Source of the DNA: Nepenthes gracilis
Taxonomy: Eukaryota; Streptophyta; Magnoliopsida; Caryophyllales; Nepenthaceae
Reading direction: 5' to 3'
Assembly: GCA_033239525.1 (NCBI GenBank)
Contig: BSYO01000004.1
Span: 6,487,701-6,551,700 of the forward strand
DNA: 64,000 bases
The position numbers and the translations under genes are program-made. Below the pieces are notes generated by a model. That model was not told the origin of the DNA, did not search any database, and saw only the letters and a list, made by a program, of their open reading frames with translations. Positions within the stretch are counted from its first letter, which is position 1. Each line of letters opens with the position of its first letter. Below, piece by piece: positions 12,060 to 23,880 of this stretch.

Positions 12060-13698
12060 CACCTTCAGAAGTCCAATTCCTTTTTCTCCATTTTCCTCAA
12101 ACATATGCGATGCAGAAGGATGACGACGTCGTCGTTTAAGATGAAATCAAAATAATTGCGAGTTTAGTTATTGAAATAAAATAAAATATAAATATGATAA
12201 TTATTTTTAATAATAAAATAAAGTAAAATTAGAACTTAGAATTTATATTTGTATATATTGATAATGTATATTTTTTGTTTATTGTTTACAGAAAATTATT
12301 ATCCTTTTAGAATAATAAATATTTTAAAAAATTTATTATTCTTTTTTAATAATAGTTATCAATATACAAACCGGCTAAAAAGTAAAATTATAAGAGCCTT
12401 TTGTTTAAATTAATATCTAATTGATTAAACAGCAGAAAATACAATATTTATTATTATTTATTTGTTATTGAACTGTTTTTATTATTGTTGTTGATATAAA
12501 ATATAAAAAATAATATTTACTTAGATGTGATTAGATGATACGATTTATTTATCTAGATCATAAGATATAAACATATCGATTTAACACAATATATTTATAT
12601 AATGAGTCATGCCCGATATGATACAGAACTTATATATTTCAAATTGACACTGCACATAACCTACACTATGTTGGATTAGCGTTTTGTACTATAAACCAAT
12701 ATGACACATCTCATATTTAAAAATAAGGCTAAAATTTTAATTTTAAAAGCATATGGGTAAAATTTTGATCAAAATATACGCATGCGTGTATTAGGAGTGA
12801 ATTAGGGGGAATATTTCTAACAAATACAAAACATTCTAAATAAAAAAAGTATTTGTTTTGCATAATTATGAAATATATAAAAACAAAATATTTCTAATAA
12901 AAAATAAAAAAAAATTAAAAAAATTATACAAAATATTTTAAAATTTTATTTATATTTTATTTATTTTGTTAAATATTTTTTGATATTATAATTTAAAAAA
13001 GTTAAAATATACATCTAATAATAATTTGATTATTTTTAACAGTCATTTATATTTTTACTACTACTATTTTTAGAGTCATTCTTTTCACTATAACTAAAAA
13101 TTGTTAAATTTTTTATATGATTTTTTATGTTCAACCAACCCTAAAAAATAATGTACTTTTTTATGATTTTTAGTATCATTCTATTCGTTTTTTTGTTAAC
13201 TACTTGCCCCCAACATTGAAAGCAGACACTGATAATATCATATTTATTTGTAATATTGATGCAAGCATGAGAAATATGTGTCTATTGACCTTTCAACAGT
13301 TTAAAATTTAAAACTCTAGATTGCTACTTACAATATTAAAAATATGATCCGACTATAAGTAGTGAATAAATTTAACCAATATTATTTTTTTACTAATCAA
13401 TTGTATTTCATATTGAGTAATACCAATGAAAGTAAATCTCGTCAGCTATTTCTACTATTGCTTACTTTTATTGTTAGAGTGGACAATTTTGATATTAAAT
13501 GTAATGCATATTAGTATTATTGTTGCTTACTTTCATTTCTTTTGTATTATCGTTCATCATAATTTGTTTTATAAATCTTCAAAATGCGCATACACCGTAT
13601 ATAAATTCACACGATAATTTATAATTATCACGATGTAAACTATTATTGAAAGATTTCTTAAATATTTTTTTAAATTACTAAAAAATATAGTTAAATAT
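12060..13698. other. AT-rich intergenic DNA
   Basis: Upstream flank of the RPS29 relic followed by strongly AT-rich sequence rich in AAATAAAATAAAAT-type strings. No gene, RNA or bounded element is visible. Confidence 0.5.
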
Positions 13699-14512
13699 TG
13701 ATACGTTTGAGATCCAAATCATCGAGCAAATTAACGAGCTGCTTGATCTTCCCAATAGATCAAGTTGAAGCGGGTTCGGTCTTTACTATTTCGAATCAGG
13801 ATCCTACATATCACAATTGGCAAATATGAGGTCAGATGATAACAAAACTCGCTTTTAGGTATATTTTTTAATACTCAAATTATAAATATTTCTCAAATAA
13901 ATAGAAATATTGAAAGAAAAAATAAAAAAATATCAATGCACGTGCTTGGGGGATTGAGTGTTTGCAAAAGGCACAGTTTTAATAAGTACGCTTGGTTGGG
14001 GAGTAATTTGATCTAGAGAATTGAGTTCCAATTAGTGTGCTTGGTTAGGGAGTGACTAAAGATGAATAACTGAGTTTTGATGAGTGCACTCAGTTAGGAG
14101 TAACTTAAAATTGAGAATTGAATTTTGATAAGTACATTAGGCTTAGGAGCAACATAGAGATGGAGGATTAAGTTTTGATGAGTATACTTGATTAGAGAGC
14201 GATTTTGAGAGATAGGACTGAACTCCGATAAGTGTATCTAGCTAAGGGGCGGCTTTAGAAGATAAAGGATCGAGGTTTGTTAAGTGCACTTTACCTGGGG
14301 CGGGTTAAAAATAGAGAATTGAGCTCCAATTAGTGTGCTCGATTAAGGAGCTACTTGGGATGAATGACTGAACTTTGATGGGTGCGTTATGAAGTGGCTT
14401 TGAGATATAGGACTAAGCTCTAATAAGCAAATTCGACTAAGAAGCAATTTTGAGAAAAATGACTGAGATCTAATGAGTATACTCAATTAAGAGGCAATTT
14501 TGAGAGCAATCT
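13699..14512 (-). mobile_element. LTR-retrotransposon LTR remnant with 49-bp minisatellite
   Basis: The left end TGATACG with the following GGGTTCGGTC... and ATCCTACATATCACAA blocks corresponds, in reverse orientation, to the 3' end of the bounded LTRs in this window. Those end in an ATCCAGG...CATCA/TATCA layout. The body from 13970 is a tandem repeat listed separately. The right boundary and target duplication were not found, so it is a truncated LTR. Confidence 0.5.
13970..14512. repeat. 49-bp minisatellite, about 11 units
   Basis: Units begin near 13977, 14026, 14073, 14122, 14172, 14223, 14276, 14324, 14371, 14418 and 14469, with anchor strings such as GTTTTGATGAGTGCACT and CTCCAATTAGTGTGCTCG followed by GATTAAGGAGC-type text. 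Spacing is 47-53 bases. Related units recur at 32620-32830. Confidence 0.85.
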
Positions 14513-14641
14513 ATAACGGTTAAATTTATCTGTACAATGTATTGAATTGTTACTCTTAAAAATATGATGTTCTAATAAATAAAATAATATTTATTATTTT
14601 TTATATAAAAAATAGATTATAAAAATATCATTAATATAACT

Positions 14642-15995
14642 TGATGGGTACACCAATAATGGGCTGGCCCAAAGAAAGGTCAACAGAAGCCCAGTCAACG
14701 TTTATAACAGCCCAGTAAGAAGATGGGCCCAGGAACTGAAGGCCCAAGGATGGTCAACATTGGCGTTGACCGTCCAGGCGGCCAACTTGCTTACAAACGG
14801 TCAACCCAGCGTTGACCAGTTCGCTAGGCCCTCAAAGGCTTTGCAACACTGATGGGCCTATTCCATTCAGGCCCACAGCCCATCAGTAGGCCGCCCGCCG
14901 CTCTCTTCGTTCTCCACGAAGGCGGCCAACAAGTCGACGGTCAACTCGGGACGTTGCAACTGCCTCGCATTACGCATCCGGGCCCAAACGAGGCCCTTCT
15001 ACAGTAATGGGCCTGACTCGTTCAGGCCCATAGCCCAAATGGAAGCCAACGACGGACGCCCTTCATAAGGGCGGCCAACACACACGCAGGCGGTCAACCC
15101 AGGTGTTGACCGTCCGCGCTCTGCACACTGGGCCCCGAAAAGCTCTCTAACAGTAACGGGCCTGACCCGTTTAGGCCCATCAGTCATAACAAAGCCAGCC
15201 ACGATCTTCCAAGGATATTCCACGATCTTAAAGGGAATATCAGTAAGATTGGCGCCCTTCAAATAAGGAAGGCGTCAAATCCTTCCAACTCCTTGCCAGC
15301 CAATGAACCTCAACGGTAAGGAAGGAAGTTAACTTGGAAAGTGGTTGACTGCCTCAGAAGGAAACAATCCTCCACAATTGGGCAACAAGCACCAGCCTCC
15401 AGAAGGAAGGCCGGCCGCAGATCACAGTAACAATGATTCCTTCCAAAAGAAGAAGATCATCATCTTTGCCATAAAAGAGGCCCTGGATCCAGCATCCAGG
15501 GCACGCTTTCGAAGATACTTTCATTGACGCCTTCCAAAACTCTCTCTTGAACACTTGCATACTGGAGACTCTTTCTTCAAGCAACGATAGAGACAGAAAA
15601 CCCTAAGTGCTCTGAGAAACTACTTCTGGTTCCCAGCAGCCAAACCCTCAAACACTAAAACACAGTCCAATTCCAAGGCAACGAACGGGTCCCTACACAC
15701 GTTCTCTGCCTTCCCACCATCCAGATACGAGAAAGGACTTGCGCCTTTCTGACATCTGGAGCAAGACACTCATTTCCTCTCTTTCATCGCTTTCTCTTAC
15801 TTTCAGTTCCTTCAATTGAAGGCTGATTTACTGACTTGAGCGTCGGAGTGTTATCGGTGGGATTACATCCCGCCGTTAACGCTGACCTCTCGTTTGTTTA
15901 GTGGTGTGCAGGATTTTGAACTCAGTGAACGGAGCCGGTTCAAACCATCCAGAAGAAATCCGAATCCATTCGAAGTCGGATCCAGGTACGCATCA
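14642..15995 (+). mobile_element. Solo LTR, 1354 bp, with TAACT target duplication
   Basis: The element starts TGATGGG and ends CGCATCA, giving inverted termini TGATG...CATCA. It is flanked on both sides by TAACT (14637-14641 and 15996-16000), a perfect 5-bp target duplication. It is far richer in G+C than its surroundings. Its 3' quarter has the block TTGAGCGTCGGAGTG, common in plant LTR retrotransposons. There is no internal domain, primer-binding site or second LTR, so it is a solo LTR left by recombination between two LTRs. Confidence 0.9.
14690..15190. repeat. About 150-bp imperfect tandem repeats in the solo LTR
   Basis: The palindrome-like strings GGGCCTATTCCATTCAGGCC, GGGCCTGACTCGTTCAGGCC and GGGCCTGACCCGTTTAGGCC begin at about 14853, 15008 and 15158. 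Shared GGTCAACCCAGGTGTTGACCGTCC-type blocks lie between them. About three units are visible. Confidence 0.7.
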
Positions 15996-16381
15996 TAACT
16001 GTTAATAATATGAATATACATATTGTGTAGAGTAATTTACTATTTAAAATTAAAGAATTATGATTTAAATAGAAATAGTGAAATTATTATTTAAAGTATT
16101 ATAAAAAATAATAAAAAGCATAATAAATATTTCAAATTTATTTGTAATCGTATTAATTGTTTTAAAAATTATGGAAGTAGCATGTGGGTATTTAAAAACT
16201 TTAAAAATAATAATTTTTTTCATATTTTATAATTTTAAAAATATAACATATTGTAACTTGAATATAAAATAAATTATTACGTGATGACCATACATCGCTG
16301 TTAAGAAAATATTAAATTATATATTAATTTATAAATTAATTATTGTTTAAAAAGCATGAATAATCTCACATTTAATAATTT

Positions 16382-17140
16382 TGACTGGTTCAATAAACCC
16401 AACTAAGAAAAAGGCTCAATGAAATTCAACCCATAAAGCGATCCATGCATCCATGCTAATTTACCAATTCATTCTTATCCATAGAAAACGTTGTAACTGA
16501 CGAGGATAATCTAACTACCCATTACCTTTATAAATAATCATCCATATCAGGAGGCAAAGGGGATTGAAAGGACCAAAGGGGGAGAACATAGCCAAAGACT
16601 ATCAGAAATCAATATGACTGAGATAAATGGCTAGAAGGAAAGAAACAGTAATAGAGAGCTCTCCATCTCAAAGAAGCTAATCCTCTATTATCTCAAAAGG
16701 CCAAAAGAATTTCTCAAGAAGTAAAGCTCTTCCTCCAGGAGATTTCCCTTCAAGTGACTGACCACAATTTATAAATTATATATCTAGGTCGCCTTTCTGC
16801 GGGCGCATTCTTAAGCCGCTCCTTTGTTTGAGCACATTTCTAAGTCGTCCCTATGTGGGCGCACGTTTAAGCCGTCAATCAATTGGACACACCCAAACGT
16901 ATGCATCTACTCATCATCCTTACATCTTTATATTTTTTTAAAAATATATCTGATTTAAGCGTCGGAGGATTTACTGTGGGAGTAACTCCCGCCGTCTTCT
17001 GGCATCTTATTTATTATTGTATTGTGTAGAGTTCAGATTTAGAGTTATGAAAACGGGATCCGTATCAGATTAACTCGGTGTAAAGATCCGATTTATAATC
17101 CCCGAATCCGTAGGACAAATTGAATTTTTGGAACGCAACA
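16382..17140 (+). mobile_element. Probable solo LTR, 759 bp, AATTT target duplication
   Basis: It begins TGACTGG and ends GCAACA, flanked by AATTT on both sides (16377-16381 and 17141-17145). It contains TTAAGCGTCGGAGGA near 16957, the same conserved block as the larger LTR at 14642. The target duplication is AT-only, so by itself weak, and the termini share only TG...CA. Confidence 0.6.
16785..16895. repeat. Short tandem repeat inside the 16.4-kb LTR
   Basis: Three to four units of about 28-33 bases, anchored by AAGCCGCTCC, AAGTCGTCCC and AAGCCGTCAA, each followed by a GCGCA- or GCACA-type string. Confidence 0.65.
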
Positions 17141-17145
17141 AATTT

Positions 17146-19141
17146 GTTAGAACATTTTTATATACTCAGATTCATGCATTTTTGTACATACTATCCAAAC
17201 TTATGGCATTCCGTTATGATAAAATGGTTTTTTAACTAAATTATATATTTCGTTAATCCTTCCTAGTTTAATTGTCAGTGGTATTGAAAAATTTTTGACC
17301 TTACATTACTTAAAAATATTAGTTTAATTTTAGTTAAAATTAATTATTATATCTCAAATTTTTACATATGTCTTTCAAGTGACCTATACCATTAAATTTT
17401 AACACGTATATTTTTGTTTACACTTTTTTTTAATAAATTGTTCACTTTTTAACCATTAATTAATTTAATATCAAAAATTTTGTATACATTATCGAAATAT
17501 TTTTTAGATGGCGAACAAAATTAGAAAGAATATTAGTGTATATGACCAGAATTATGTTATAATTCTAATATTTTAAAACTATTATCAGTGTGTATATAAT
17601 ATAAATAGTATAAGAGCATTAAAATAAATTTTTTGCATTCATTCAGTATCAAAAGTAGAAAAAATATGTTATATTATTAATAATTAATTTATAAAGCAAT
17701 AAAATATTAATATTAATATATAAATTATAAATAAAAATTAATAAAATTAACATTGATAAATTAGTAAGTATCACACTATATTGCTTTATATTGTAAGGGG
17801 GTAAAAAGTAGAGAGAGTTGAGAAAAAGTGTTTTGTGTGTTATATACATAGATTTTTTTTATATTTAAATATTAATCCATTAAATAAAAATTTGGGGGCC
17901 CATTTCTCTTTTTCCTTCTTTAAATGGTCACATGACCATTTAACAAAAAATTGTTAATTGTGCTTAGCATGGCCTATATTTATTAACACGTGATCTGTCT
18001 ATTATTTAAAGTATCAAATGAGTCAAATTGTCATAGGTTAGGTCAAACTCGACTTGTGTGAATAGTATCGATCAATGTATAACACAACATTAACATTTTA
18101 AATCATGTTAGATCATGTGATGTATGGTTTGCAGGCCATATCTGGGCATGGAACGAGTTGTGCCAATGCTACTCATTTAAAAGCACGTGGTTCAAATAAA
18201 TGGTCATATTTGTCAATATAACTTATGTACACACTTACACCTTATATAACCTAATATAGTTTAAAATAATTCACTTATTGAGTTACTTTAAATTTATGAT
18301 TGGATGGTTAAAATGTTGAATTCATAGTTGATAAAGTTTTAAGTTAAATTTTCATTAGATACACATTAATGAGATATCCAATAAATATAAGTTTATTAAA
18401 ATTGACTCTATACGTGATATACTCAGTTATCATGCTATGACAATAGTCATTTGGGAAAAATAGAAAAGGACAAATAGCCATATTTAATGAATAAAAATTA
18501 AATAAATTACTGATTTATCATTTTTTTGTAATTATATGTCTGTTATTCTTAATTACATTTTCATATAAATACAAATAAATTTGGTTATTTTTATATAGAA
18601 TATAAATAATATTAAAAAAGTTAATGAATTTAATAATAAAATTATAAAAAAATTGACATGAATTATTTTTTATACTTATAAAATTAAATTAATTTATCTA
18701 TTACTTTTCTATTTATAACCTAAAGCACTTCAAATTTAAATTAACATAAAAATGATAATATGTCATACTAATATTACATAACATGTCATGTCAGCACCAA
18801 TTGGGATCGCATAAATCATAAGTTACGACTAATTTGATTAAAGTAATTTAAATTGGTGAAATTAATATAATTTTGTAATATGTATTAAAAATAAAACTCA
18901 AATTTAATTAAATAGCGTTTTGACACTTTGTTCTTTAAATGAATCAATTGATTTAAGATATCAGAAAGAAGCTTGTTATGATGGCGAACATGTCGAGAGA
19001 GGCTCGTTCTTCGACGTCAGAAGCCATAGAAATGGTAAAAACCCTAATTTTCCATGTGTGGTGATTCTTTTTATTTTCTGTTAAATATTTAGGCGTCTAA
19101 ATTTGAATCCGGGCGCTGTTGATCAGGATGAAGAAGAGGTG
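17146..19141. other. AT-rich intergenic DNA and 5' flank of the zf-UBP gene
   Basis: No gene or bounded element is visible to about 18900. A possible leader begins near 18970; it holds ATGs at 18978 and 18981 whose frame runs into the 5' side but does not connect in phase to the zf-UBP frame. They are probably upstream ORFs or part of a non-coding leader. Confidence 0.4.
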
Positions 19142-22100
19142 ATGTTACACGGAGCAGAATCTGGTTGGGTCGAGGCCCGAACTTACTGTGATCACTTGAG
19201 CTCATTATCCTCCGACCTTCGTCTCATACCACCTCCCGATACTTGCTGTTTCAGGTCTCTCTCTCGCTTCGTTGCAGGAATTTTTTGTTTGCCCTTTTCT
19301 TTCGCGGGATGTATTTGGATTTGCTAATTTCTTTTGTTTTGGGAAAAGGAGATATGCTGACTTTGACATTAGACGCTCGACCCCTCGTCTCTCACTTGTG
19401 ATTGGCCTTTACTTAAATCTGGCGTTGTTCTCATATGATTTGGTTCGATTTTGGATGGTCTAGTGAGTTTTTTTTCTTTTTTTTTGTTTGTCCCACAATG
19501 GCACTGCTTTTCATTAATGGTCTCTGCATGTCTGTGAGGTGTTGAAGTAAAAAAGATAAAAGAGAGGAGCATGCAGAATATCTGTTTTGCACAATGCATT
19601 CTGGAGCACACAACTGTATTATTTGTGCCGTCCATGCTGAATTTTTTGTGCCTCTTACTGAAAAATTCATTGAGTAGTTGGGACAATTAAGGAGTTTATG
19701 TGCCTGGTTACAAAAAATAAAGCGGGAGTTGCTGTAGACAACACTCCTAACACTATCAGTTAAAGGATGCCGAGAACATTGAATTGTAGAAAATTTCTTA
19801 AAATGACGGGCGTGCTTGCTAATTTGTTGGCTGCATTGTGCTGAAGAGGAGATAATAGCACACCCTAACCGGTTTAGAATTGGAAATACTGCGTTGTATA
19901 TTTATATGTTCCAAGTTAATATCTGTCGATCTTTGATGCACAGATCATTCTTTGGCATGTTGAGATAATATGATGGGATTATGTTGGTTGCTAATACAAC
20001 CTAAGTTAATGTCTGTCGATGTTTGATGGACAGATTATTCTTTAGCATTTTTGACAGCATCTGAGTTATATAAGATGTACTAAAGTTGGTTGCTAATTTT
20101 TGCTGGTTGAGTCAAGTGTATGGCCTAATTTTTTGAGGTCTGTCAATATTTGAAATAGGTCATGTATTGGACATACTAGCTAGATGACCTATGGCATACC
20201 GCTCAAGGTATTAAAATTACTCTTTCATAGGCGAAAGTTATCATATAGGAGGTGAATGAGGACTAAGGATTCTACAAGGTCAATGCGTGAATAAAATAAG
20301 AATCATGAAAAACATCAAAAGAAACTATAATAAAAATCATGCAGGTTAAAAGAAAGAAGCTGGAATCTCCGAAAATGGGAGGGAATCACGGCTAGAATCT
20401 TTTTTTGCAGGGTGGGGTGGTCTGAGTTGTACAATTACTAATAATGCATGCTTGAATTTCTACAGAAACTAAATGGAATTGATTGCTTTAAAGGGTTGGC
20501 TTAATCAATACCTCCTTTGTGTATCTTGGGTTGTATTGTAACATGATGGCAAGTAACTAACAAAAAGATTTAATGAAGGAAAAAAGAAGATATGCGTTCT
20601 GGTTCGTCTAAGATGTTGCAATTGGTATTTATCTACAAAGTCACTGTTGCTCAATCTTCTGGTACTTTTTTGGGATTCTTATATGGTAGACAGTATTACA
20701 ACGGAGAACAATCTGATTCCTGATTATCAACCTTGCCCGTAAGGCTTTTAGGTTGAGCTATAATCTCTATTGGCTTGTCCTGTGCTAGTAAGGTTAGGAA
20801 CCAATCAGGGCATTTATCCGTTGGAAAAGTTTATATGCTGAAGTTACAATTTTACAATTTGATAACTATGATAGGTAGACGAATTATTTCACCAAGGATT
20901 AGATATGGAAAATGTTACCATGTTTAGGCACTTAACTTTGACCCTCCATAACCGTGCTCAATCAGCTATAATAAGTCAAAACTTTCATCATGCTAATTGA
21001 GCGTTCAAGTAATTGGAACATGAAAACGTAGTGTTGATTTGTCTGTCTTTGCTTCATTGTTCCACAATGCTAAAGCTCAAGCTCAAGGCATTCATCCTGG
21101 ATCAGATCTTGGGCACTCTGGATTTCTACCGTTGTTGAAAAATAGAACAAAGAACTTTGTGATAGAAATTTGCAATGTATTTTGAACAAGTGAATCACAA
21201 ATTTGTATCCATTTATCATGACATTATGCACAAATTAGATATTTCATGGTGAATTTTTTAGCAATAATTGTGTCTTCCACAATAGAATCTGATAAGTGAA
21301 ATTTCAAGTAAATGTTTACATGATCTTCTTTTCTTCGAAGAAATGATTAATCAAAATAAAAAGTCACCATTAATATCGACACAGATGAGATTACCAAATG
21401 TTTGGGAGTTTCTCTATTCATCCCTTCTTTTTCTTGTTGTTATTGGATGTCTCGTTCATGCCGGATGCTGTCCACTTTTATTGTGTTTTTTTTTTTTTTT
21501 AATTATTTTGATGAGCCCTTTTCATGGTGATTGAAAATGATGGATTCTCATCCTGTCATATTGAAGGTGTGACCACCCTGCTGAGAACTGGTTATGCTTG
21601 TGCTGCAAAGAAGTCTTTTGCAGCCGTTTTGTCAATAAGCATATGCTTGAGCATTATCATTTAAAAGGCCACTGTCTTGCTCTGAGCTACAGGTAGGTTG
21701 TGATTTACGTTTCTTTTTATGCTTAATGAATAATTGTCAAATTCTACAAACGATTTCTTTGGCTGGGAGAAATTAGTATGAATAAATATTGTCGGCGATA
21801 TTTATTCTCACAATCTTCCCGTTGCCTACTTTGGTTGTGAAATGAAGACAAGAAATCCATATTACTTGGGAGTTTTTATTACCAGAGAAATGGAAACAAT
21901 TAACTCCATCTAAGTGGATGAGTTTATTAGTAGAAAATTTGACAAATAAGTCATCCATATTGCCACTCTATAGAATCATTCATAAGATTTTCACACCATA
22001 TAGTCGAGTATATTAATTATGAATCCTACCCGTCCCTATCCTGTCTCCAAACCATGACAACCACCCCCACCGGTATCCACATAACTCTTCGTTAGTCATG

Positions 22101-22658
22101 GGGTGTGTGAACCAAACAATGTTTTATTTATATTTACTCTATTTCTAGCCATATTTATTTTTAATAATGTTTATTCTATAAGTAATGATACTCATGGAAC
22201 TCATTTACAACCATCTTACAGTCTGCCCTCTATATGTGGGGTCTATTTTTATTTTATCTTTTTGAAAAATCTTAATAGACCCCACAAGTAGAAAGTAGTC
22301 TGTCAGATAGTTGTAAAAAGGGTGGAATAAGTAGCATTGTTCTTATTTTCACCTTATTCCAGCAATTACAGTTCGTAAGTGAAAAATAAACTTAAATTTC
22401 AAAATCTTTCAAAATTTTTTTAATCTTTTTATACGTTTCCAAGTTAATTTTCTAATGTAATGTCTCTCTCGAACTGTTCAACACAGTGATCTGTCAGTTT
22501 GGTGTTTCATATGCGATGCATACTTGGATGCTCAAGTGATCTGTCAACTGCGTACTGTTTACGAAACTGCTTACGTGATGAAATTCGGTGAATCCCCACC
22601 AGTTCGAACTATTGAACGCATGCAGTTTGAAGAAAATTCAGCTGGCACGATATCATGA
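19142..22658 (+). CDS. zf-UBP (ZnF-UBP) domain protein, ubiquitin-binding
   Basis: Three exons: 19142-19254, 21567-21692 and 22487-22658, all with GT-AG borders and matching phases, encoding 136 residues. The protein is little more than one zf-UBP domain, the fold that in HDAC6 and USP5 grips the free C-terminal GlyGly of ubiquitin. Visible features: [11 protein letters not shown] near residues 8-18; CDHPAENW at 39-46; CLCC at 48-51; CSRF at 56-59; HMLEHY at 63-68; and [11 protein letters not shown] at 82-92. Trp46, Arg58 and Trp85 align with the HDAC6 residues that contact ubiquitin, so binding of unanchored ubiquitin chains is likely, by inference. There is no protease or deacetylase domain. 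I start at the ATG at 19142, as upstream ATGs need an implausibly short intron. A plus-strand EVE gene follows 0.8 kb downstream. Confidence 0.88.
19255..21566 (+). other. Intron 1 of the zf-UBP gene
   Basis: A 2.3-kb intron from GTCTCT to the acceptor before TGTGACCACC. It is moderately AT-rich. It contains a local near-duplicate around 19912-20045 (two copies of AATRTCTGTCGATSTTTGATG). No gene was seen inside. Confidence 0.75.
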
Positions 22659-23436
22659 CCGGGTTCAAACATCATATTAAAACATTATGTAAATGTTTAT
22701 TTTCTAACACTTGTTAAGATGATTTTAACTATTCAGTAAATAAAGAGTCTAATGTTTGTGATTCTTAAACAGATTGAGAATGAAGTTGTTAGTACATTTA
22801 TAGGTTGATGGTATTTTTAGTAGCAATATATATAGATTAATTAGGCATAAGATAAAGGTTATGTTAAGGGTTCATTTATACTGAAAAGGTTGAACATGCA
22901 GTTAATGATATTAAAGCATCGTAGTAAATGTGAAATTAAATTAAGAGCTTTGGGTTTTAGCAAGGAAAATTAAAGTCAAAATAGAAAAGTTGAGTAAGAT
23001 TTTAATATATTTTTCATGAAAAACAATGTTAAAGGAAGTTACAGTAGTTAAACAAAAAATATTTTTTTCATAAGTTATATTTTGAAAGTATATTAATGAG
23101 ATGAATATAATTCTGATTTTTTTTAAAAAAAATTGTATAAAAATGTATAACGGTTCTATAAAATATAGTTCATTTCTATTTGGGGGGGGACCGAAAACCT
23201 GTAAGTGCGGCCAGAATGAAAAGACTGCATTGAGCTGGGCTGCTTTTCTAATCAAATTCAATAGGCTCAACCTAATCGAGTACGGATCTGATGCTACTGA
23301 AAAAAGAAAATGCGAAATCAAAAAAGGAATTAAACGGCCAATCGGCGCCAGAGCGTCCTATTTCCCACCTAAAAAAACCAAAATCTTTTTGATTTGGATG
23401 AATATTTTGCGCAAACCAGAAGGCCACGGAGCGAAA
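22659..23436. promoter_or_regulatory. Intergenic region with EVE gene promoter
   Basis: Separates the zf-UBP stop from the EVE start. A good TATA box, TCTATAAAATATAG, lies near 23154-23167, about 270 bases before the EVE ATG. In-frame ATGs further up (for example 23101 and 23398) would add an extension without family support. No other structure was seen. Confidence 0.45.
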
Positions 23437-23880
23437 ATGGTGAAAACTCAGCAGTACTGGCTTCTGAAAACAGAGCCTGGAGAATGGTCATGGGAAGATC
23501 AAGAAGCGAATGAAGGAGTAAGCAAGTGGGACGGCGTCAAAAACAAGCAAGCACAGAAGAATCTAAAGTCTATGAAACTTGGGGACCTGTGCTTCTTCTA
23601 CTACTCCGGCATCAGGGCTCGCCGCCTGGTCGGCGTCGTCTCAGTCATCCGCGAGTGGTACGAGGATGACGACGGTGGTGCGGTGGACGTCAAGGCGGTG
23701 GGGAAGATGACGAGGCTGGTGGGCTTAAAGGAGATGAAAGGGGATGAGAGGCTTAAAGGGTTTGTGCTGTTTAGGCAACCCAGATTGTCAGTAGTTCCTG
23801 TCACAAAGGAGGTGTGGGACACGATCTGCGAGTTGGGTGGTGGGTACGGGGAGAGTGGAGATGAGGAAGGTGATGAATAG
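23437..23880 (+). CDS. EVE-domain protein (THYN1-like, PUA-like fold)
   Basis: Intronless gene for 147 residues made up of one EVE domain. The class includes thymocyte nuclear protein 1; the PUA-like fold is thought to read modified bases in nucleic acids. Signature text: YWLLKTEPGEWSWEDQ near residues 7-22, KWDGVKNKQAQKNLKSMKLG around 32-51 and CFFYYSG just after. A later block LFRQPRLSVVPVTKEVW is also typical. I start at the ATG before VKTQQYW because it matches family length and N-terminus. The C-terminal tail is acidic (ESGDEEGDE). It lies 0.8 kb behind the zf-UBP gene on the same strand, but shared control is not shown. Substrate and role are unknown in plants as far as I can tell. Confidence 0.92.
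   Translation: MVKTQQYWLLKTEPGEWSWEDQEANEGVSKWDGVKNKQAQKNLKSMKLGDLCFFYYSGIRARRLVGVVSVIREWYEDDDGGAVDVKAVGKMTRLVGLKEMKGDERLKGFVLFRQPRLSVVPVTKEVWDTICELGGGYGESGDEEGDE

Noticed and set aside
18978..19034. Possible first coding exon of the zf-UBP gene (MANMSREARSS...)
   Set aside because: The intron to exon 2 would be only 58 bases and the phase does not match; kept as a possible upstream ORF.
23101..23436. N-terminal extension of the EVE protein
   Set aside because: The added residues are low-quality text and the family begins at the later ATG; the TATA-like box also lies inside it.
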